From contig JBEIHX010000002.1 in assembly GCA_040381075.1 (NCBI GenBank), positions 181,834 to 245,833 of the forward strand: a stretch of 64,000 nucleotides of DNA, in the 5' to 3' direction. Numbering within the stretch: the first letter of the stretch is position 1; every line of letters starts with the position of its first letter. Source of the DNA: JBEIHX01 sp040381075 (GTDB lineage Bacteria > Pseudomonadota > Alphaproteobacteria > Caulobacterales > Aquidulcibacteraceae). Below the pieces are notes generated by a model. It searched no databases. It had not been told where the DNA came from and saw nothing but the letters and a program-made list of their open reading frames with translations. Positions 17,598-25,858 of this stretch are shown piece after piece. The translations under genes were made by a program, and so were the position numbers.

Positions 17598-18449
17598 TCA
17601 GCTGCCGCGCGTTTCGCGCCGGGCGAGAAAGGCCAGCCGCTCAAACAGGGCCACGTCCTGCTCGTTCTTGAGCAACGCCCCGTGCAGGGGCGGGATCAGC
17701 TTGGTGGGATCCTTCTGGCGAATGGTGTCGAGGTCAATGTCCTCGATGAGCAGAAGTTTGAGCCAGTCCAGCAATTCGCTGGTTGATGGCTTCTTCTTCA
17801 GGCCTGGCACCTTGCGCATGTCATAGAAGACCTTCAGCGCCTCCTGAACCAGTCTTTGCTTCACCCCAGGGAAATGCACTTCGACGATCTGCTTCATTGT
17901 GTCGTCGTCAGGAAACCGGATGTAGTGGAAGAAGCACCGTCGCAGGAATGCGTCCGGAAGCTCCTTTTCATTGTTGGAGGTGATGATGACGATCGGGCGT
18001 TGCCTGGCCTTGATGGTTTCGCCGGTCTCGTAGACGAAGAACTCCATACGATCGAGTTCCTGCAGGAGGTCATTTGGAAACTCGATGTCGGCCTTGTCGA
18101 TCTCGTCAATCAGCAGCACGCATTTTCCATCATGGGCGAAAGCTTCCCAGAGTTTGCCCTTCTTGATGTAGTTTTTGACATCCTTGACGCGCTCATCGCC
18201 CAGCTGGCTGTCGCGCAACCGTGTGACGGCCTCGTATTCATACAGGCCCTGAACCGCCTTGGTGGTCGACTTGATGTGCCACTCAAGCAGCGGCAGGCCG
18301 AGGGACTTCGCCACCTCGATGGCCAGAACAGTTTTTCCGGTCCCTGGCTCGCCCTTGATCAGAAGCGGCCGCTCCAGGGCGATGGCCGCGTTGACAGCCA
18401 CGCGCAGGTCTTCTGTAGCGACGTATTTGTCGCTGCCGGTGAATTTCAT
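17598..18449 (-). CDS. MoxR-family AAA+ ATPase
   Basis: 283 residues starting MKFTGSDKYVATEDLRVAVN. AAA+ motifs are clear: LLIKGEPGTGKTVLA (Walker A), CVLLIDEIDKAD (Walker B), PIVIITSNNEKELPDAFLRR (sensor 1 and arginine finger) and a helical lid. MoxR proteins act as chaperones that mature enzyme complexes or metal centres, usually with a von Willebrand (CoxE-like) partner. No such partner follows here; 505 bases downstream are without a recognisable gene. The ATG at 18449 has GGGAG 8 bases upstream; the longer frame is rejected. Confidence 0.9.
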   Translation of the reverse strand: MKFTGSDKYVATEDLRVAVNAAIALERPLLIKGEPGTGKTVLAIEVAKSLGLPLLEWHIKSTTKAVQGLYEYEAVTRLRDSQLGDERVKDVKNYIKKGKLWEAFAHDGKCVLLIDEIDKADIEFPNDLLQELDRMEFFVYETGETIKARQRPIVIITSNNEKELPDAFLRRCFFHYIRFPDDDTMKQIVEVHFPGVKQRLVQEALKVFYDMRKVPGLKKKPSTSELLDWLKLLLIEDIDLDTIRQKDPTKLIPPLHGALLKNEQDVALFERLAFLARRETRGS

Positions 18450-18693
18450 GCGCGTGGCTCCCGCTGCTCGTTCTGGACGTCCTGCAAGGGTAAGGGTGCG
18501 GGCGTCGGATTCAAGCCTTCCGCGAATGGCCGTTACGTCAACTTGAGCACCCGCAGGATCTTCGCGGCCCGCGTGGGCCGGCAGGGCCGCCTGCGGTGGG
18601 CAAGGTGACGTGGGCGGGCCGAGTGGGCGGACCGACTTGCCGACGTCGCCGCAGCGAGGCAGTCTCATCGACGCGCAGATGAGGGCGAATGGC

Positions 18694-20397
18694 ATGCGCG
18701 CTCAGGCGAGCCTCAGGAGCCGTGCGGTTGCGATCGGCCGGGTGCTTGCCGGATTGGCGCTGGCCGCGTGTTTGGCCGCATTGGCGATTGGATTTCTGGC
18801 GCAGGTCTGGCTGGTGTCGGTTCGCCAGGGCGCGGCAATGGCCCTGTTTTGGACAGGCGCCGTCGCCGGACTGGGGCTCATCGGCTGGGCGGCGGCCCGG
18901 GCGCCACGGGGCAGCGTCCTCGCCCACCTTCTGGAGCTTATGGTCACGGCCCCTCTGGCGGCGGCGGGCGTCTGGGCATCGCTGCTTGCGGCGGCGGTCA
19001 GCGTCCGGGCGCTGGGACCGCATACGGCGTCTCTGGCGCTGGTCGGGGCGAATGCGGTGCTGAGTTTTGTTGGCGCCCTGGCGGCGACGGCGTTCCTTCT
19101 CGCTCCGCTTGTCGGGCAAAGCCGCAGGGCGGCGGCCTGCTGTGGCGCGGGTCTGGCCGTCGTCCTGGCGATGGGCGGTTGGGCGTTCATGGCCGTGGAG
19201 CCGACGCCGCGTCTGAAGGCGAACCTCATGGAGCGCCCGCCGCCCCAGATGATAACCCTCGCCACAGGTTCAACCCTTGCGGTCTGGCGCAGACCGGCGC
19301 CGGTGGCGATCAGGTCGGAACCGGTGGTGTTCCTCCACGGCGGCCCAGGGGGAGTGACGCCGGCTGCGCAGATCGCCACTGACGCAGCCGTTGTGAACGC
19401 CGCAGGCTATGAGGCGATTTTTTTCGACCAGGCAGGCAGCGGGGCCTCAGGGCGGTTGCCCTCAAGGGAGTACACGCTGGACCGGTTCGTGGCGGATCTG
19501 GAGGGGCTGCGCATCGCCCTGGGTGCGCCAAGGCTGGTGCTGCACGGCGAAAGCTGGGGTGCAGCGCTTGCACTGCGATATGCGGCTGCGCATCCCGACC
19601 GGGTAGCAGGGCTGATCCTGCTGTCGCCTGGGCAAGCAGGTCCGCTAGCGGCCTCCGCCAGCCCCTCTCCCACCCCGTCCCCGGCAAACGCTGCGCCAGA
19701 CGCCGCACCTCCAGGGTTGCCGCAGCCAGCCACCCCGCATCCGCCGGGCCGGCGACCGGCAGACCCTCAGCCGGCAAATGGGCCCAGCGCCAACACTCCG
19801 GCGCCGGGCCGGTCAGGCGTGGCGTCGGCCGGGATGACGACGCCCTTCGGCCCGCGCATCGCCGAGCCGCCGATCCGGATAAGGTTGCCGACATTGCAGG
19901 GACGGGTCTGGGATGGATTGATGGGCGTCAATCCGGCCCTTGCCGATGCACTCTGGCCGCAGGACGCCATGCAGGGTTTCTCCGACTGGGCGTACTGGGA
20001 CAGCCTGCGCGCCGCCGGCCAAATTGCAAGTCTGGATGCGGCGCCCACAGCCTCGGGCTACAGCCTTGCCGTCGCACGCCGCATCAGCGCCATCAATCGC
20101 ACGACCCCCATCGATGCAGCGGCTCTCGCCAGAACTCTGATCCCCGCCGTGATCGTACGCGGCGAACGTGACTTCATTCCGCGGACCGCCGCACTCAACT
20201 ACCGGATGAGACTTGCCGCAGCGCGCCTCGTGGAGCCCGCCGGACTCGGTCATGGCCTGGACTTCTGCACACGGGTTGTCGAGACGGCCCGGTTCCTGCT
20301 GGCGGACATGCAGGGTCGGCCTGCATCGCCGCACTGCACACAGACCGGCCCGGACCATTGGGAGTGGTCGCTGGATGGGGGCGGACAGGAACGCTGA
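18694..20397 (+). CDS. membrane-anchored alpha/beta hydrolase (proline iminopeptidase-like)
   Basis: 567 residues. The first 160 form about four hydrophobic helices (e.g. VLAGLALAACLAALAIGFLA, then ALFWTGAVAGLGLIGWAA). A hydrolase domain follows with oxyanion motif VVFLHGGPGGVTP, nucleophile elbow LVLHGESWGAALALR (Ser), acid RGERDFIP (Asp) and GLGHGLDF (His). A Pro/Ala/Ser-rich insertion of about 60 residues interrupts the cap (SPTPSPANAAPDAAPPG onward), longer than in ordinary family members. Likely a periplasm- or cytoplasm-facing peptidase/esterase; substrate unknown. ATG at 18694 is preferred for its GAGGG site at 18681-18685; in-frame starts exist at 18610 (GTG) and 18679. Confidence 0.78.
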   Translation: MRAQASLRSRAVAIGRVLAGLALAACLAALAIGFLAQVWLVSVRQGAAMALFWTGAVAGLGLIGWAAARAPRGSVLAHLLELMVTAPLAAAGVWASLLAAAVSVRALGPHTASLALVGANAVLSFVGALAATAFLLAPLVGQSRRAAACCGAGLAVVLAMGGWAFMAVEPTPRLKANLMERPPPQMITLATGSTLAVWRRPAPVAIRSEPVVFLHGGPGGVTPAAQIATDAAVVNAAGYEAIFFDQAGSGASGRLPSREYTLDRFVADLEGLRIALGAPRLVLHGESWGAALALRYAAAHPDRVAGLILLSPGQAGPLAASASPSPTPSPANAAPDAAPPGLPQPATPHPPGRRPADPQPANGPSANTPAPGRSGVASAGMTTPFGPRIAEPPIRIRLPTLQGRVWDGLMGVNPALADALWPQDAMQGFSDWAYWDSLRAAGQIASLDAAPTASGYSLAVARRISAINRTTPIDAAALARTLIPAVIVRGERDFIPRTAALNYRMRLAAARLVEPAGLGHGLDFCTRVVETARFLLADMQGRPASPHCTQTGPDHWEWSLDGGGQER

Positions 20398-20403
20398 CTG
20401 TCG

Positions 20404-21201
20404 TTATCGCGCGGCGCCCTCTGGCGGCGGCGACCAGTCGACAAAGACCGCAGTCAGGGCTGTCTCCCCTGTCTTGCGGCCGCTCTGCCACACGGCGTCC
20501 GATCCAGGGGCGGCTGCGGGCGCGTAGAGGATGCGCCGGGCCCCGCACTCTTGCGTCACCGTGACGCTGGAGCGCCCCTCTTCCCAGATCGCCCCGGCGC
20601 AGACGCTCTCCGCTCCGCCTCCCCATGGCGCGCGGGTGACGACAGCGGTCTGCGCTCCTGTCTGGGGCGCCTGCCGGGGGTCTGTCAGCCGCACAAAAAT
20701 CGCTCCGTCCGGACTGACTGCAACCAGTCGCAGCCCCTCTTCGCTCCTGCAGACGCGCCGTTTCGCGTCCAGGGTCATGCCGGTCGCAGGCCCGCCTGAC
20801 CGGGCCCGGGTCAGCGCTCCGGCAACTGTCTCGCCGCGAAGCAGCGATTGAGAAACGCCCGCGCCCGGGGAGTCGACTTCCGGGGTCAAGACAAGCTGCT
20901 CGCGGACAGCGGACCCGTCGGCCTTGAGCGTGATGATGGCGATGTCCTCGCGGGCCTCGCGGGGCTCTGCAAGACCGCGCTGAACCATTTCCACCGCTTC
21001 CGCATCACCAGGGGGGGCTCCAACCAGCAGATAGATCTCGTCCGCCAGCCCCGTCACGCAAATGGCGCGCACCGCACCAGCCGGAAATGGGCCGACCGGG
21101 TCCGGTGCGGGCGGCGGCGGGCCTGGCGAGCAGGACGTCTGCAAAGCAAGCATGGCGAACACGACAGACGCATGAAGCGCGGGCGCAGGCGAACCGGTCA
21201 T
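20404..21201 (-). CDS. hypothetical lipoprotein
   Basis: 265 residues. Starts MTGSPAPALHASVVFAMLAL and has a lipobox LQTSC followed by a Pro-rich linker, so it is predicted to be an exported lipoprotein. The mature part is beta-rich with several cysteines (AICVTGL, VCRSEEG, SVCAGAIW, TQECGAR) that may form disulphides. No family recognised. ATG at 21201 has GGAG 7 bases upstream. It converges on the hydrolase gene, whose stop is 6 bases away. Confidence 0.6.
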   Translation of the reverse strand: MTGSPAPALHASVVFAMLALQTSCSPGPPPPAPDPVGPFPAGAVRAICVTGLADEIYLLVGAPPGDAEAVEMVQRGLAEPREAREDIAIITLKADGSAVREQLVLTPEVDSPGAGVSQSLLRGETVAGALTRARSGGPATGMTLDAKRRVCRSEEGLRLVAVSPDGAIFVRLTDPRQAPQTGAQTAVVTRAPWGGGAESVCAGAIWEEGRSSVTVTQECGARRILYAPAAAPGSDAVWQSGRKTGETALTAVFVDWSPPPEGAAR

Positions 21202-21316
21202 GAGACACTCCACTGTCGTCATGCGGGGCGCGTGTGACATGCGTGTGACGCCGCGGCGGAACGACGCGGTGCGCGGGCGGGCGCGAGCTGGAAAGTTGGG
21301 GCGTCAGGAGGCGAAC

Positions 21317-22615
21317 ATGGCGGACCTATTGGCGTTGTCGCAGGCGGTGATCGATGAGGGGGCTGGCGCCGACGGCGTCGGACCAATCAACAGGATCACG
21401 CACGAGCTGTCCGAGATTGGCGACGGGATCGCGGTCGTCGAAGCATTCTCACATTCCATCCTGTTCGACACAGGGTCGGGTCTTGTCGCCTTTGACACGT
21501 CCAATGAACAGGGAGGCGAACGGGTCATACAGGCGCTGCGGCGATGGAGCTGCGAGCCGGTTTCAACAGTCATCTACACGCATGGTCACATTGACCACGT
21601 CGGCGGCTGCGGCGCCTTCTGCCGCGATGCGGCGCATCACGGGCGAACGCGCCCGCAGATCGTCGGTCACGCCAATGTAGCGCGTCGGTTCGACCGCTAC
21701 GCGATGACAAACGGGTACAACAAAATCATCAACGAGCGCCAGTTCGGGCAGTTTCGCCGACGCGGCTACGACATTGCGGGCGACACACGCTTCCTGCCGG
21801 AACAGACGCTGCGACCAGATGTCATTTTCGACGACACGCTGCGCTTGGCCATCGGCGGATTGGAGATCGAACTTCATCACGCGAAGGGCGAGACCGACGA
21901 TCACTGCTGGGCCTGGATTCCTCAAAGGCGAGCGATCTGCGCTGGCGATTTCTTCATCTGGAATTTTCCCAACGCCGGCAATCCGCAAAAGGTTCAACGC
22001 TACCCGCTTGAGTGGGCGGCAGCCTTGCGCGCCATGGCCGCCAAGGAAGCCGATTTGTTCATGCCTGCTCATGGGCTTCCCATTGGCGGGCGTGACCGTA
22101 TCCAACGCGTCCTCGGTGAGGTCGCTGATGCGCTGGAGTTTCTGGTGCAGCAAACCTTGCGCATGATGAATGAGGGCGCCCGCCTCAATGATATTCTGCA
22201 CACGGTGCGGATAGATGAGGAGACGCTGTCAAAACCCTATCTGAGACCCATGTACGACGAGCCGGAATTCGTCGTTCGCAACATTTGGCGCCTGTATGGG
22301 GGGTGGCACGATGGCGACCCAGCAAGCCTGAAGCCGCCACGCGATGTTGCGCTTGCCTTAGAGATTGCGTCGCTTGCAGGCGGCGCACGCACCTTGGCTT
22401 TACGCGCGCAAACGCTATTGGGCGAGGACCCCCGCCTGGCCTGTCGACTTGCCGAGTACGCAGCGCTTGCCGCACCTGATGACGTCGCTGTGCACAGCAT
22501 CCGCGCCGATCTGTATCAGGCTCGTCGCGATGGCGAAACTTCGCTCATGGCCAAAGGCCTGTTCGGCGCCGCCGCAAATGAGTCACGCGCCAAAGCTCAA
22601 GACACAACAGGATAG
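21317..22615 (+). CDS. metallo-beta-lactamase fold hydrolase, alkylsulfatase-like
   Basis: 432 residues. Zinc motifs: VIYTHGHIDHVGG (HxHxDH), AKGETDDHCWAWIP (third-ligand region) and LFMPAHGLPIGG. The C-terminal part (NEGARLNDILHTV, PYLRPMYDEPEFVVRNIWRL, YGGWHDGDPASLKPP) matches the dimerisation region of SdsA/alkylsulfatase-type proteins, though the usual C-terminal SCP2 domain is absent. Likely hydrolyses sulfate esters or a related substrate. ATG at 21317 follows CAGGAGGCGAAC, a strong ribosome-binding site. Confidence 0.85.
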   Translation: MADLLALSQAVIDEGAGADGVGPINRITHELSEIGDGIAVVEAFSHSILFDTGSGLVAFDTSNEQGGERVIQALRRWSCEPVSTVIYTHGHIDHVGGCGAFCRDAAHHGRTRPQIVGHANVARRFDRYAMTNGYNKIINERQFGQFRRRGYDIAGDTRFLPEQTLRPDVIFDDTLRLAIGGLEIELHHAKGETDDHCWAWIPQRRAICAGDFFIWNFPNAGNPQKVQRYPLEWAAALRAMAAKEADLFMPAHGLPIGGRDRIQRVLGEVADALEFLVQQTLRMMNEGARLNDILHTVRIDEETLSKPYLRPMYDEPEFVVRNIWRLYGGWHDGDPASLKPPRDVALALEIASLAGGARTLALRAQTLLGEDPRLACRLAEYAALAAPDDVAVHSIRADLYQARRDGETSLMAKGLFGAAANESRAKAQDTTG

Positions 22616-22680
22616 CCCCCACTGGACCCCGGGCATGGCCAGGATGCCAAACAGCAGCACCGCCCGGTTCTGCCGGCGGC

Positions 22681-22989
22681 TCACGCAGCAATCTGGCGGC
22701 ATACGGGAGATGCTGCATGGGACGCCATGGATGACGGCGGGTCCAGCTCAGCACAGCGGGCTTCCGCCGGCGCCCGGCGCGCCAGAAGAACAAGGCCAAC
22801 CCACGCCGCAAGCGCAGCCATGCCCCCGGCGATGATCAGATCGCCGGACATGCCCCACGCCAGCACCGCGCCAACCAGACCGGCGACCAGTGGCGTCACA
22901 CACCGAAGCGCGCCCTCCATGGCGAAATGTGTGAGGGCGATGATCCACAAGCCCAGCAGGACAATTGTCATCGCGGAAAGAAAGGCCAT
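22681..22989 (-). CDS. small membrane protein under tandem LexA boxes, candidate SOS effector
   Basis: 102 residues with three predicted membrane helices: about residues 4-24 (FLSAMTIVLLGLWIIALTHF), 31-47 (VTPLVAGLVGAVLAWGM) and 50-70 (LIIAGGMAALAAWVGLVLLA), then a polar 30-residue tail. No family recognised. GGTGA lies 6 bases before the ATG at 22989; Met7 is an alternative start. Between 19 and 44 bases upstream are three GTTC blocks spaced by exactly 7 bases, i.e. two overlapping alphaproteobacterial LexA boxes. SOS-induced small membrane proteins in this class (SidA, DidA in Caulobacter) block division, so a similar role is an attractive inference. It is a single-gene unit converging on the MBL gene. 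Confidence 0.62.
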   Translation of the reverse strand: MAFLSAMTIVLLGLWIIALTHFAMEGALRCVTPLVAGLVGAVLAWGMSGDLIIAGGMAALAAWVGLVLLARRAPAEARCAELDPPSSMASHAASPVCRQIAA

Positions 22990-23007
22990 CGCAGGTCACC
23001 CGATACA

Positions 23008-23033
23008 GAACAGAAAGAGAACAGAAAGAGAAC
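23008..23033 (-). promoter_or_regulatory. two overlapping LexA boxes (GTTC-N7-GTTC-N7-GTTC)
   Basis: On the plus strand GAAC occurs at 23008-23011, 23019-23022 and 23030-23033 with identical 7-base spacers AGAAAGA. Read on the minus strand each pair is GTTC-TCTTTCT-GTTC, one spacer base different from the uvrA/ssb box GTTC-TCTTTTT-GTTC at 49449-49463. GTTC-N7-GTTC is the established LexA site of alphaproteobacteria. It lies directly before the small membrane protein gene. Confidence 0.85.
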
Positions 23034-23234
23034 ATACCGGTTTTGTTTCGCCGGTGTCAAGCCCTTGCCCGCCGCAGACGGCGGGCCCGTGCGCCGGCCG
23101 CAGTTCCGCCCTGGGAGGCGGCTTCGCCCGTGCGTCAGCCGGGCGAGCCAGACTGCCGGGCGCACAGGCTCAGGCCACTCGCCCCGCGCAGGAAGGGACT
23201 GCCAGCCGGGCGCGGATCGGGATAAGAAACCTGC

Positions 23235-23903
23235 ATGACCCAGAACCCATTGATCCCAGCCAGCCCAGACTATCAGGCTGCCCGCGACGCCCATGAGCAC
23301 GACGACGCCGCGCTGTTTGACCGGGAGGACCCGATCGCCCTGTTCGCCGAGTGGTTGGCGGCCGCAACCCTGAGCGAGCCCAACGATCCAAATGCAATGG
23401 CGCTTGCAACCTGCGATGAACATGGGCTGCCGGATGTGCGCATGGTCCTCCTGAAGGATTTCGATCCTTCCGGTTTTACATTCTACACAAATCTGGAGAG
23501 CGCCAAGTGCCGTCAGCTTCACGACAATCCCCAGGCGGCTCTCTGTTTCCACTGGAAGAGCCTGCGTCGCCAGGTCCGGATCCGGGGCCACATCACCGCG
23601 GTCGCGCCGGATGAGGCGGATGCTTATTTTCAATCGCGCGCGCGCGACGCACGCATTGGCGCCTGGGCAAGCGATCAGTCCCGCCCGCTGGGCAGTCGCT
23701 CCATCCTGGAAGACAGGATCGCCGCGGTCACAGAGCAGTTCGGGACAGGCGCCATTCCCCGTCCGCCGCACTGGTCGGGGTTACGGCTTGTTCCAGTTTC
23801 ACTGGAATTCTGGCGGGACCGGATGTTCCGGCTGCACGATCGACATCTGTTCAGGCGGAGCGACGCCTCGGCGATGTGGACCAGGACAAGGCTCTATCCG
23901 TAA
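23235..23903 (+). CDS. pdxH: pyridoxamine 5'-phosphate oxidase
   Basis: 222 residues, the normal PdxH length. Family motifs: MALATCDEHGLPDVRMVLLK, GFTFYTNLESAKCRQL (FMN binding), AALCFHWKSLRRQVRIRG, ASDQSRPLGSR and the C-terminal signature LEFWRDRMFRLHDRHLFRR ... WTRTRLYP. It oxidises pyridoxine or pyridoxamine 5'-phosphate to pyridoxal 5'-phosphate using FMN and oxygen. The gene stands alone between non-B6 genes. Confidence 0.97.
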   Translation: MTQNPLIPASPDYQAARDAHEHDDAALFDREDPIALFAEWLAAATLSEPNDPNAMALATCDEHGLPDVRMVLLKDFDPSGFTFYTNLESAKCRQLHDNPQAALCFHWKSLRRQVRIRGHITAVAPDEADAYFQSRARDARIGAWASDQSRPLGSRSILEDRIAAVTEQFGTGAIPRPPHWSGLRLVPVSLEFWRDRMFRLHDRHLFRRSDASAMWTRTRLYP

Positions 23904-24106
23904 ACCCCAGGGGTGAGCGTCCGATGTTCGCCGGCTCACGGCGCAGGCGCCAAGTCATCGCATTTCGCACTCCCGCAGCCCTGCGCCGTCCAAAGGGCGC
24001 AGGGCGTCTCCCGGGACGCGTCAGACAGCTCAGCCTGCGTGGTCCTGCGCCTCGTCATTTCAGATACACGGGCGTAAACCCGGCAGGTAGCGTGGAGAGA
24101 ATCGAC

Positions 24107-24880
24107 ATGGACTTGGGTCTGGCAGGCAAGCATGTGTTCGTGGCTGGAGCGTCCCGGGGCATCGGACTGGGAATCGTGACCACCCTCCTGGAGGAAGGCG
24201 CCAAGGTAGCGCTCACCGCGCGCGGAGCCCCTGAGCTTGCGGTCGTCAGCAATGGCTTGGCGGAACGCTACGGTGCAGACAGGGTTTGGGCGAAGGCGGG
24301 CGACATGCGGGAAACTGCAGTGATCGAGGGGGCTTTGTCGGAAGCCGTTGACGCCCTTGGACCGCTTCATGGCGCCGTCGCGAATGTCGGCCTGCACCCC
24401 TGCCCACCCGGCGCTTCGGTTCCCGACGAGATCTGGGACGCCGGCTTTGCTCAAAATCTGCACAGCGCCTATCGTCTGGCTCGTGCTGCGATTGCGCGCC
24501 TGGAGGGCGGCCCCGGCGGAGGACTACTGATGATTTCGTCGATCGCCGGTCTTGCGGCGCTGGGGACGGCTCTAACCTATGGCACATCCAAAGCGGCAAT
24601 GAACCATCTTACCAAAGAGCTTGCCGCTCTGACTGGTCCGAAAAACATTCGGGTGAATGCGATCGCGCCGGGCAACATCATCTTCCCCGGAGGAGAATGG
24701 GAAAAACGCACCAATGGCCCGAGGGCTGACGCGTGGACCCGCTGGATCAAACGCGAGGTGCCGCTGCAACGCTTCGGCGCCCCAGAAGAAATCGGCGCCA
24801 TGGCCGCGTTCCTTCTGTCTGACAGAGCAAGCTTCATCACGGGCGCCGTCATCCCCGTGGATGGCGGTCAGACAAAATAG
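24107..24880 (+). CDS. SDR-family oxidoreductase
   Basis: 257 residues starting MDLGLAGKHVFVAGASRGIG. Classical SDR marks are GASRGIGLG (cofactor), an AVANVGLHP segment in place of NNAG, ISSIAGLAALGTALTYGTSK (catalytic Ser, Tyr and Lys) and APGNIIFPGG. The C-terminus FITGAVIPVDGGQTK is typical of 3-oxoacyl-reductase-like members. Substrate unknown. ATG at 24107 has GGAGA 8 bases upstream; the longer frame to 23876 is not supported. Confidence 0.9.
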   Translation: MDLGLAGKHVFVAGASRGIGLGIVTTLLEEGAKVALTARGAPELAVVSNGLAERYGADRVWAKAGDMRETAVIEGALSEAVDALGPLHGAVANVGLHPCPPGASVPDEIWDAGFAQNLHSAYRLARAAIARLEGGPGGGLLMISSIAGLAALGTALTYGTSKAAMNHLTKELAALTGPKNIRVNAIAPGNIIFPGGEWEKRTNGPRADAWTRWIKREVPLQRFGAPEEIGAMAAFLLSDRASFITGAVIPVDGGQTK

Positions 24881-25035
24881 ATCAGGAGCGCGTCGGGGGC
24901 GCTGTCGGTCCGCTTCTTCGGCGTCGCCCCCAGGCGTCGGGAACCCGGAGGGTTGGGGACCCGGCGCCCTGGAGACCCGGCGCGTAGGGGCTCAATGCGG
25001 GGGCTGCGCCGAGGTTGCGAGCCCCCCTGTCCGGG

Positions 25036-25185
25036 CGAGTTCTGACTTGGCAAGCTCCGCCCCAGCGCATTCTGGCCGAGCGAGTTCCGGCATAGCGAGT
25101 TCCGGCATAGCGAGTTCCAGCCGAGTGAGTTCCGGCCGAGTGAGTTCGGGCCGAGTGCGTTCTGGCCGGGCAGGTTCCAAGACAC
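25036..25185. repeat. 15-bp tandem repeat array, ten degenerate units
   Basis: Ten contiguous 15-base units resembling CGAGTTCCGGCATAG; units at 25081 and 25096 are identical and divergence rises outward. It lies between convergent genes (SDR stop 24880, small protein stop 25238) and fills most of the 357-base gap. Because the period is a multiple of three, all frames read as pentapeptide repeats, but none has a plausible gene context. Confidence 0.85.
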
Positions 25186-25237
25186 GGCCCCCGCAATGCC
25201 AGGATCGCAACGAGGCACCGTCCCTACGAGCGCATTC

Positions 25238-25498
25238 CTACGGCGCGCCGGGCTGCGTCGCCGCCGCAGCCTCGGCCTCGCCGGCTTGCCCATCCAATGG
25301 GTTGTGCTGGCGTGCGACGGCGTCCTCAAGATCTTCGTAGATCCCCGCGGCCCGACGCCCCGCCGACCGCGCCAGATGACGCATCTGGCGGACCGCGGCC
25401 CGACGCGCTTCAGGCGCAATGGCGAAAAGGGCGACGCCGGCAAGCGCTGCTACGCCAACGACCGTGACTGCAGCCAGCGCGGCGCTTCGATGGATCAT
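25238..25498 (-). CDS. small single-pass membrane protein
   Basis: 86 residues: MIHRSAALAAVTVVGVAALA and on to GVALFAIAPEARRAAVR gives one N-terminal membrane helix, then a basic amphipathic stretch (RQMRHLARSAGRRAAGIYED) and an acidic/Ala-rich tail. No family recognised. ATG at 25498 has GGGGAG 8 bases upstream; the frame continues upstream but without family or RBS support. It is divergent from the UspA gene. Confidence 0.6.
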   Translation of the reverse strand: MIHRSAALAAVTVVGVAALAGVALFAIAPEARRAAVRQMRHLARSAGRRAAGIYEDLEDAVARQHNPLDGQAGEAEAAAATQPGAP

Positions 25499-25650
25499 GC
25501 CTGACACTCCCCTTGTTGCGTCAGCGCCCGTAACACCTGCCCAGGCGCAGATGCGGAACTCTCCCCGCCACAGGCAGACGGAAGGACGCCACCTGTCCCG
25601 GGAGCTGCGCTCCGCATCACAAGGCGACGCCACCAGATCAGATTCTCACT

Positions 25651-25710
25651 GCGACCGCTGGACTTGCGACCGCTGGACTTGCGACCGCTGGACTTGCGAC
25701 CGCTGGATTT
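25651..25710. repeat. 15-bp tandem repeat array, four units
   Basis: GCGACCGCTGGACTT occurs at 25651, 25666, 25681 and (one mismatch) 25696. It lies in the 360-base divergent gap (25499-25858) before the UspA gene. The rest of the gap presumably holds two promoters, but I cannot place them. Confidence 0.9.
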
Positions 25711-25858
25711 GCGCAGAAGGAAGTTTGACCGCCCCAGCCACGCGCGTCTCCTTCGCAAAAATACCAAGGTGACCGGGCCCGCCTACCACATATTGATGGC
25801 CTATTCGAAGGCTGCATGACAGGCGCGATCGGCGCGCGCCGCAACAGGGAGAGAGCGA

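Noticed and set aside
24882..25210. Minus-strand frames encoding pentapeptide-like repeats
   Set aside because: The regularity comes from the 15-bp DNA array; every frame shows it, and there is no RBS or conserved flank.
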